DNA from: Thermoplasmata archaeon
GTDB taxonomy: Archaea; Thermoplasmatota; Thermoplasmata; Thermoplasmatales; GCA-001856825
DNA: 47,866 nucleotides
Direction of reading: 5' to 3'
NCBI GenBank assembly: GCA_021816725.1
Contig: JAKAXD010000008.1
Location: 1 to 47,866, forward strand
Position numbers and translations under genes: made by a program. Positions 41,997 to 47,866 of the stretch are shown piece by piece; within the stretch, counting starts at the first letter, position 1; each line of letters begins with the position of its first letter. Under the pieces are notes generated by a model. The model was not told the DNA's origin. It searched no databases and saw only the letters and a program-made list of their open reading frames with translations.

Positions 41997-42520
41997 TTTG
42001 GCAGGATGTCCGTGATAGATATTATTTTTGCTCCGTAATTCTTTCTCATGTATTCCAGAGCCCTCTTCTTCTCGTCTGGAGAGTATGAATCTGTACATTC
42101 ATCAACAATTATGGGGCGGAATCCTCTGAAAAAAGCAGATGCAACTGAGTGGATGATGCATATGTCAGTTACCACTCCACAGAATACAACCCTCTTAGCA
42201 CCTTCCTTGACCAGGATGTCTTCCAGATTTGTATTGAAGAAAGCGTCGTAAGTATGCTTCCTAATAACCTGAGCTTTCCCCTTTAGTTCTGGGACTGTCT
42301 CTGAACCCTTCTCCCCCTCCATAGCGTGTGCTCCCCATACTCTGATTTCTGGGTCCCCCTTTGAGTGCGAATCCTGCACAAGGACAGCAAGCCTTCCGCT
42401 CCTTTCTATCAATTCCCTTGTCGTATTCACCACTTTCTGGAACTTGGGATGCCCTAGTTTTCCTGTGACAAAATCGTTGATCAGGTCTATTGAGACAATT
42501 GCGTCGAATTTTACCACCAT
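41993..42520 (-). CDS. pncA: Nicotinamidase
   Basis: Deamidates nicotinamide to nicotinate. The 175-residue product has the catalytic Asp in VSIDLINDF, Lys in IRKHTYDAF and Cys in GVVTDICI, with the metal-binding QDSHSKGDPE. It is followed at once by pncB, which uses the product, so the substrate assignment is firmer than for the other family member at 34762. The start overlaps the last 10 nt of cysS. Confidence 0.92.
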   Translation of the reverse strand: MVVKFDAIVSIDLINDFVTGKLGHPKFQKVVNTTRELIERSGRLAVLVQDSHSKGDPEIRVWGAHAMEGEKGSETVPELKGKAQVIRKHTYDAFFNTNLEDILVKEGAKRVVFCGVVTDICIIHSVASAFFRGFRPIIVDECTDSYSPDEKKRALEYMRKNYGAKIISITDILPK

Positions 42521-43860
42521 AGATAACTTCCTTCTGACGTATCCTCTATATGGACTCCGAGGGATTTAAGCGTGTCCCTTATCATGTCTGCGGAATCATA
42601 ATCCCCCTTCTTTCTGGATTCATTTCTCATCTTCAGTATAATATCCATGGACTTGTCAGGTAGGGGCACAGTGTGCACAATACCAAAGACTGCTTCTATC
42701 TGGCGAAGGACGTACAAAATTTCTCCCTTCTCCTGTTCTGATAGTTTGTTCCTCGCAAGAGAATCCTTGACGAAGCTGATTATCTCCCTAACAACCTCTG
42801 GGGTATTCATATCGTTTTCCAGGGGGGCAAAGATCCTTCCGGTCATCTCTAGTGCCCAATCACTCCTTATTTCAGGCACTCCGCTTACTCTGTGATACAG
42901 GATGGAAATCCTCTCTGCATTTCCTTGGGCATCTATTGCAGCCTTCTCCTCAAAATTGACCGCTGCACTGTACTTCATGGAAAGCATCATTATCCTTATT
43001 GCCTCAGGCCAGTAGCTTCTTAACGCATCTTCTACAGTAACAAAATTCTTGAGACTCTTGCTCATCTTGATATCATCGACATTAAGGTGACCGGTGTGGA
43101 TCCAGTATCTGACAATCGGTTTTTTCCCGGACACAGCTTCCATCTGGGCTATTTCAGATTCGTGGTGCGGGAAAATTAGATCCTTAGCCCCTCCATGGAT
43201 ATCGTATTGCGGACCGAAAATAGATTCTGTTATTGCTGTATCTTCTATATGCCAACCCGGCCTTCCGTCCCCCCAGGGGCTTGGCCAGGAAGGTTCCCCC
43301 TCCTTTTTCATTTTCCAAAGTGCGAAGTCAAGCGGATCTTCCTTCTCTTCCCTGACTTCGACCCTTGCACCCGCTCTGAGCTCGTCAAGGTTTTGCTTTG
43401 AAAGATTCCCATAGTCCTTGAATTTCCTAACCCTAAAGTAGATGCCATCAGATATCTTGTACGCGTATCCCTTCTCGATCAACTTTAAAATCTGTTCAAT
43501 TATCTCTTTGATGTAGTCCGTCGCGAATGCATAGTAGTTCACTGAGTTGTTCTTCAATCTCCTCATTATTTCGAAAAATTCTGAAGAATAGGATGTAGTT
43601 ATGTCTTCCCAGGACCTCCCCGTTTCCTGCATCTTCGTTATTATGTGATCCTCTATGTCTGTTATATTCATGAGATAAAAGAGCCTTATCCCTTTATACC
43701 TTAGATACCTGGCAAGTACATCGTAGAAAACATAGGTTCTTGCGTGACCCATGTGCGGCCTGTCTTGAACTGTAGGTCCGCAGACAAACATGTTCATCCT
43801 TTTCCCTTCCCTTGTTTCCACAGTTTTCATGGTGGAGGAGAGGGTATCCTTGACTTCCAT
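42511..43860 (-). CDS. cysS: Cysteinyl-tRNA synthetase
   Basis: Charges tRNA-Cys. The 449-residue class I enzyme has CGPTVQDRPHMGHARTYV (zinc Cys plus the HIGH-type HMGH), KMSKSLKNFVTV and the zinc ligands in PHHESEIAQ. The second zinc cysteine of the standard GWHIEC motif is an aspartate here (GWHIEDTA, about residue 206). The C-terminal anticodon-binding helix bundle is shorter than in E. coli. It leads an overlapping operon with pncA, pncB and pcp. Confidence 0.95.
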   Translation of the reverse strand: MEVKDTLSSTMKTVETREGKRMNMFVCGPTVQDRPHMGHARTYVFYDVLARYLRYKGIRLFYLMNITDIEDHIITKMQETGRSWEDITTSYSSEFFEIMRRLKNNSVNYYAFATDYIKEIIEQILKLIEKGYAYKISDGIYFRVRKFKDYGNLSKQNLDELRAGARVEVREEKEDPLDFALWKMKKEGEPSWPSPWGDGRPGWHIEDTAITESIFGPQYDIHGGAKDLIFPHHESEIAQMEAVSGKKPIVRYWIHTGHLNVDDIKMSKSLKNFVTVEDALRSYWPEAIRIMMLSMKYSAAVNFEEKAAIDAQGNAERISILYHRVSGVPEIRSDWALEMTGRIFAPLENDMNTPEVVREIISFVKDSLARNKLSEQEKGEILYVLRQIEAVFGIVHTVPLPDKSMDIILKMRNESRKKGDYDSADMIRDTLKSLGVHIEDTSEGSYLWW

Positions 43861-43914
43861 AGTTGGAGAGGAGGAACATCATTAAATTTTTTATCGTAAA
43901 TAATATGTACTCAA
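43861..43914. promoter_or_regulatory. Divergent cysS / coaBC promoter
   Basis: Only 54 nt separate the two starts. TAAATTTTTTATCG near 43882-43894 is centred about 25 nt before the coaBC GTG, which suggests a leaderless message. On the other strand AATTTAATG-like sequence serves cysS. The two promoters share the same DNA, so they probably compete or are co-regulated. Confidence 0.5.
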
Positions 43915-45084
43915 GTGCCAAAAGAAAGAGTGGAGTTCAATCAAAAAACTTCGCTGCTGAATGATAAGAAGATTATCCTGGGTGTCACTGGATCTATCTC
44001 GGCAGTTGAATCAGTACGTCTAATACACGAGCTCAGACGTCACGGTGCCAAGGTATTTCCCGTTATCACTGAGTCTGCAAAGAGGATCATTCATCCGTAT
44101 AGCCTGGAATATGCTTCTGGAAACAAGGTTGTTGAAGAACTGACGGGTGCAATTGAGCACGTGAGATTAGTTGAGGAATCCGATCTCTTTTTGATAGCAC
44201 CATCCACTGCGAACACGATCTCAAAAATCTCCCTTGGAATAGATGATTCAACAGTTACCTCTGTCTTTTCTAATGCTCTCGGGAAGATTCCCATAGTAGT
44301 CGTTCCAGCGATGCATATCAATATGTACACAAACCCAATAATTAGAAAGAATATTGATGTCCTGAAGGGGTATGGTGTCATTTTCCTTGATCCGCTGATC
44401 GAGGAGGAGAAGGCGAAAATAGCAGATTATCGGTCAATAACTGCAGAGGTCATAAGAGCGCTAAATACACAGCTTAAGGGGAAAAAGATCTTCATTATAG
44501 GAGGCTCCAGCTACGAAAATATTGATGATGTGAGGGTGATATCAAACAATTCAACTGGAGAAACATCCATCGACATTGCGACAATGGCATATTACATGGG
44601 AGCTGATGTTGACCTGATGCTTGGAAATGTAAGTGTGGAAGTCCCTCCCTTCCTCGATTATGAAAAATTCACAAATCTTGATTCCCTCGTAGCTAAGACT
44701 GAATTGATAAAGAAGAGTGACGCAGTGATCGTCCCTGCCGCGCTATCAGACTTCACAACTGAAAAGATTAGGGGAAAGATATCCACTAATAAGCCATTTT
44801 CGATAACACTAAAGCCGACACCAAAATTCCTGAAGAAACTAAGGGAGAAATACAAAGGGGTAATAGTAGGCTTCAAGGCAGAATATGGAGTGTCAAGAAA
44901 TGAATTGATAGATAGGGCTAGAAGAAGAATGTCGGAATATTCACTCGATATGATCGTTGCCAACGACCTGAAGGACGTCAAGGCTGGGTATACTAAGGTA
45001 ATAGTGATCAGGGGCAGGAAGGAAACTGAAATGGAAGGTGAAAAGCTTGAAGTTGCAGGGAGAATCCTCCAGTTACTCGCATAA
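43915..45084 (+). CDS. coaBC: Phosphopantothenoylcysteine synthetase/decarboxylase
   Basis: Two steps of CoA synthesis: ligates cysteine to phosphopantothenate, then decarboxylates. The 389-residue product has the CoaC flavoprotein part (VTGSISAVESVRLIHEL, APSTANTISKISLGI, and VPAMHINMYTNP) and the CoaB part (VRVISNNSTGETSIDIA, AALSDF, and MIVANDL). The segment EEEKAKIAD stands where bacterial CoaC usually has the LACGD-type catalytic cysteine. The GTG start is leaderless. Its end overlaps the pantoate kinase start. Confidence 0.94.
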   Translation: MPKERVEFNQKTSLLNDKKIILGVTGSISAVESVRLIHELRRHGAKVFPVITESAKRIIHPYSLEYASGNKVVEELTGAIEHVRLVEESDLFLIAPSTANTISKISLGIDDSTVTSVFSNALGKIPIVVVPAMHINMYTNPIIRKNIDVLKGYGVIFLDPLIEEEKAKIADYRSITAEVIRALNTQLKGKKIFIIGGSSYENIDDVRVISNNSTGETSIDIATMAYYMGADVDLMLGNVSVEVPPFLDYEKFTNLDSLVAKTELIKKSDAVIVPAALSDFTTEKIRGKISTNKPFSITLKPTPKFLKKLREKYKGVIVGFKAEYGVSRNELIDRARRRMSEYSLDMIVANDLKDVKAGYTKVIVIRGRKETEMEGEKLEVAGRILQLLA

Positions 45085-45904
45085 GGCATTTTCCCCAGGA
45101 AGCGCAACCCTATTCTTCGTACCCAATAGAGAGCAGAACGTACTCAGGAAAGGATCGAAGGGCGTTGCAATTTGCATTGAAACAGGAATCACTACTAGAG
45201 TTGAGAAATCCGATTCAATGGACATAAGGTTCAATGGTATACCTATTGATAACTCGATCCAAGAGGAAGTCGCAAAGCTGCTAAATTTCACTGGAAAGAT
45301 ATTCTCTTATTCAGACCTGCCACCATCCAGTGGATTTGGATTGAGCGCTGGGGCAGCTCTAACAGGCGCAGCAGCGATAATTGGTAATGATGCCATGAGT
45401 GGAGAAATATATGAGATGGCCCATAAGATTGAGCTTCAACGGGGAACAGGACTAGGCGACGTCCAATCGCAGATGATGGGTGGATTTCACGTACGCTTGA
45501 AGGGAGGGAGTTTTCCATATTCTGTGACAGAGAGAATACTTGAAGGCCCTTCAGAAATGATCATATTGCCGTTCAAAAAGAAGATACCCACAGGAGAGGT
45601 CATAAAGTCTCCCTCAAGCCTGGAAGAGATCGTTACGAATGGAAAAAAAGCTTTCAAGTCTTTCATGAGGAAGCCAACTCTTAAGAACGCCTTTCTTGTC
45701 GGGCGAAAATTTGCGTTTGACTCTGAGCTCGTATCGCAGAAGGCCGAGAGGATCCTGGATGATCTTAATGGAAAATACGCCTCTGTTTCCCTAATCGGTG
45801 ACAGCATTATTGCGCTCTACGATCAAGAATCTCTCGATGTTCTTAGAAAATATGGAGACCCCATTAAGACAAAGATATCTTCGACGGGCCTAACTCTCTG
45901 CTAA
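45047..45904 (+). CDS. Pantoate kinase
   Basis: Archaeal GHMP-family kinase that makes 4-phosphopantoate, the route archaea use instead of pantothenate kinase. The product (about 285 residues) has FSPGSATLFF at the N-terminus, the ATP loop PPSSGFGLSAGAALTGAAA and the GTGLGDVQSQMMGG motif. The TTG at 45047 has AAGGTGA at correct spacing; a GTG at 45038 is an alternative. It overlaps the end of coaBC, so two CoA steps are translated together; the synthetase between them is not in the window. Confidence 0.9.
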   Translation: MKLQGESSSYSHKAFSPGSATLFFVPNREQNVLRKGSKGVAICIETGITTRVEKSDSMDIRFNGIPIDNSIQEEVAKLLNFTGKIFSYSDLPPSSGFGLSAGAALTGAAAIIGNDAMSGEIYEMAHKIELQRGTGLGDVQSQMMGGFHVRLKGGSFPYSVTERILEGPSEMIILPFKKKIPTGEVIKSPSSLEEIVTNGKKAFKSFMRKPTLKNAFLVGRKFAFDSELVSQKAERILDDLNGKYASVSLIGDSIIALYDQESLDVLRKYGDPIKTKISSTGLTLC

Positions 45905-46045
45905 CTTAGGTTCAAGAATTCATTCCCGGGTTCTGAAAGTCTTTCAAGTTTTTACGATCCAGTCAACCAAATTAAATTTTATTTATAGGGAATACTGAAT
46001 AGTATTGTTAGGGATTATGTTTTATCGAGTGGAATATGAACCTTT

Positions 46046-46789
46046 TCATCCATTGTAAGAGCCAACAAATGAGTTTCCATTGATAGTATTGTAGGAGTGG
46101 AATGAGACGTTGAATGCTTTATTGAGGTTTTCAATTGTCAAGGTGGATTCTGTTTCCCCCCAGGCTATCTTCTTTCCATCTCTTAGTATGAGCACCGAAT
46201 CCGCAAGGTTATGAACTGCATCTAGATCATGCATTGTCATGATTATTGTCTTACCTTTCTCCCTCAGCTCCTTTATAAGATTGTAAATGAGTATCTGATT
46301 GTCAATATCAAGGAAATTAGTGGGTTCGTCCATGATCATTATCTCTGAGTCCTGATAAATTGCTGCTGCTAGTGTCACCAACCTTCTCTCGCCTCCACTT
46401 AGAACTGAGAAGTCTCTGTCAATGAAATGCGCAAGACCAACCTTGTCAAGAGCGGCCTCCATCTTGCTCTCATCAATCCCCCTCTTATACCCTGAAACGT
46501 TCATTACGTCCGTGACAGTAAAACTCATCGGGCTGTATATTTCCTGCCAAACGAAAGAAGTCTTTTCTGCAAGCTGCAAACTACTTAGTGATGATACCTT
46601 CATTTTATCGATTTTAACGGTCCCCTCGTTCGGCTTAAGGTCGCCGTGTATAAGCTTCAATGTGGTAGATTTTCCTGAGCCATTCTTTCCTATAATAGCA
46701 GTTATGGTGCCATCCCCAACGGTAAAATCCAGAGGACCTAACCTGAACGTAGGTACCTGAAAAGTAAGATTTTCGATTTCAACCTTCAT
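46046..46789 (-). CDS. ABC transporter ATPase (FecE/BtuD type)
   Basis: The 247-residue ATPase has Walker A (IIGKNGSGKSTTLK, about residue 33), Q-loop (FVWQEIYSP), the signature LSGGERRLVTLA and Walker B (IMIMDEPTNFLD), then MTMHDLDAVHNLAD. The domain order and the partner permease next to it mark it as the ATPase of an iron-siderophore/haem/cobalamin-class importer. The gene starts inside the end of the permease gene (11-nt overlap). Substrate not determined. Confidence 0.93.
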   Translation of the reverse strand: MKVEIENLTFQVPTFRLGPLDFTVGDGTITAIIGKNGSGKSTTLKLIHGDLKPNEGTVKIDKMKVSSLSSLQLAEKTSFVWQEIYSPMSFTVTDVMNVSGYKRGIDESKMEAALDKVGLAHFIDRDFSVLSGGERRLVTLAAAIYQDSEIMIMDEPTNFLDIDNQILIYNLIKELREKGKTIIMTMHDLDAVHNLADSVLILRDGKKIAWGETESTLTIENLNKAFNVSFHSYNTINGNSFVGSYNG

Positions 46790-47858
46790 ACCTTCCTCCT
46801 GTTAGCTTTCTCATAAAGTACATCAAGAATGGCACCCCGATTATACCTGTAACTATGCCTATTGGTATCACAACTCCTGGGACGATACCTCTGGCTATAT
46901 CATCAGCGCAGATTAGGAATATTGCACCAAGTATACCTGACGCCGGAATGACATGCTTGTTTGATCCTCCCAGAAGCATTCTGGAAAGGTGAGGCATAAC
47001 GAGACCCACAAATCCTATCAGACCACTAATTGATACAGAGGCAGAAACACCCAGTGCTACCATGAAGATTGTTATTCTCTTTGTCCTTTCTACATTCACA
47101 CCTACTGATCTTGCGTGCATGTCGCCCATCTGTATAGCATCAAGTTCCCTGTGTTGAAGATAGATTGCATATGAAGTTATCAAAACGATGATCGCAACAG
47201 GATAAAGAACGGTCCAGTTTATATTCTCCAGTGATCCAAGAAGCCAGAAGAATGCTTCACCCTGCAAGTTTATATTTGTAAACAGTAGAAGAGCCACTAT
47301 TGCTGAAACAAAGAAGGACACCGCCACTCCCGTCAGGAGGAGATAGGTGGGATGAACCTTTCCACCCTTCAATGCAAAGAAGTATACGATGAAAACAACA
47401 GATAACCCAAAAATAAAGGCAGTTATCTGCTGGGTGTATATTCCAAATATAGTCAACCCAAGAACTATCGATGCAACTGCTCCAAGTGATGCACCGCTAG
47501 AAAGCCCAATTATGTATGGTTCAGTTATTGGGTTTCTGAAAATGCTCTGGATCGCAGCACCTCCGATACCGAGTGAGGCTCCTATCACGACACCACCTAT
47601 TATTTCTGGCTCCCTGAGCTGAATTATGATCTGCTCTTGAGCCAAGGTATAACCATGAGGAACGAATTGGGATAGATATGGAATCTGACTTCCATAGATT
47701 TCTAGGAGACTCAGGACTGGTATCCTCACTGACCCTATAAAGTCAGATAGAAGTATTGTCAATATTAAAAGAAAAAAGAGGAATCCAATCCAGACATACT
47801 TCATTTCCCTGCGTCTTTGGACGAATGCCTTCACCCTCTCGTTCTCTAATACGCCCAT
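46779..47858 (-). CDS. FecCD/BtuC-type ABC permease
   Basis: The 359-residue protein has about nine to ten membrane segments. Family landmarks are LREPEIIGGVVIGASLGIGGAAIQSIFRNPITEPYIIGLSSGASLGAVA (near residue 92; the segment GAAIQSIFRNP is key), then VGVNVERTKRITIFMVALGVSASVSISGLIGFVGLVMPHLSRMLLGG and a C-terminal IPIGIVTGIIGVPFLMYF. The ATG at 47858 is 8 nt from the window edge, so the binding-protein gene may lie just beyond. Cobalamin is a reasonable cargo in view of nrdJ. Confidence 0.92.
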   Translation of the reverse strand: MGVLENERVKAFVQRRREMKYVWIGFLFFLLILTILLSDFIGSVRIPVLSLLEIYGSQIPYLSQFVPHGYTLAQEQIIIQLREPEIIGGVVIGASLGIGGAAIQSIFRNPITEPYIIGLSSGASLGAVASIVLGLTIFGIYTQQITAFIFGLSVVFIVYFFALKGGKVHPTYLLLTGVAVSFFVSAIVALLLFTNINLQGEAFFWLLGSLENINWTVLYPVAIIVLITSYAIYLQHRELDAIQMGDMHARSVGVNVERTKRITIFMVALGVSASVSISGLIGFVGLVMPHLSRMLLGGSNKHVIPASGILGAIFLICADDIARGIVPGVVIPIGIVTGIIGVPFLMYFMRKLTGGRYEG

Positions 47859-47866
47859 GACTTCTA

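Noticed and set aside
1..47866. CRISPR array or tandem repeat cluster
   Set aside because: Reading both strands, I found no regularly spaced repeats of the right size.

Overview
This window is archaeal and looks like a chromosomal segment of a Thermoplasmatales (Thermoplasmata) relative, at moderate GC. The evidence is an archaeal S10-type ribosomal cluster with SUI1 and the RNase P protein Rpp29 inserted between uL29 and uS17, archaeal-only proteins (eL40, pantoate kinase, apgM-type phosphoglycerate mutase, S4e), and archaeal promoters with a TATA box about 25 nt before the start codon. The resemblance to Thermoplasma, Picrophilus and Cuniculiplasma proteins is from memory, not from a search. 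I see no insertion sequence, CRISPR array, prophage or rRNA gene.

Layout. 1-6405 (minus): ribosomal operon uL3-uL4-uL23-uL2-uS19-uL22-uS3-uL29-SUI1-Rpp29-uS17-uL14-uL24-S4e (S4e cut by the window edge), mostly joined by ATGA or similar overlaps and driven from one TATA box with a leader of about 90 nt. 6594-7582: a SHOCT membrane protein and a membrane-anchored winged-helix regulator. 7875-10808: B12-dependent ribonucleotide reductase divergent from a small winged-helix regulator. 10819-15482: ribose-5-phosphate isomerase, XerA, acyl-CoA dehydrogenase, a metallo-beta-lactamase-fold hydrolase and a PurM/HypE-like protein. 15543-19722: a QueG-like Fe-S protein, an arcadin-1-like small protein, a TPR protein, a GltD-like oxidoreductase and two tiny coiled-coil ORFs. 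19725-26269: S9 peptidase, LsrF-like aldolase, a tandem ThyX-fold protein and an aldolase/dehydrogenase fusion. 26409-33792: peroxiredoxin, a glycoprotein-like membrane protein, TruD, CPBP protease, homoserine dehydrogenase, a TPR protein, phosphoglycerate mutase and DUF92. 33934-37866: KptA, three tRNAs (Ala-TGC, Ser-CGA, Thr-TGT), a cysteine hydrolase, a secreted beta-helix protein and a membrane protein. 37871-40265: amino-acid permease with a second membrane-anchored regulator, and eL40. 40267-43860: overlapping cysS-pncA-pncB-pcp operon (NAD salvage). 43915-45904: coaBC and pantoate kinase (CoA synthesis). 46046-47858: FecCD/BtuCD-type ABC importer.

Themes. Most first-in-operon genes appear leaderless, several on GTG or TTG. 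Four tail-to-tail gene pairs share exactly four bases across their stop codons. Two enzymes here (NrdJ, QueG-like) need cobalamin, and the importer at the right edge is of the family that includes corrinoid transporters. The most unusual protein is the two-domain ThyX-like one at 22623-24188, whose halves have lost complementary parts of the ThyX signature. A QueG-like enzyme in an archaeon and the unassigned coiled-coil pair at 19364-19722 are the next best leads.
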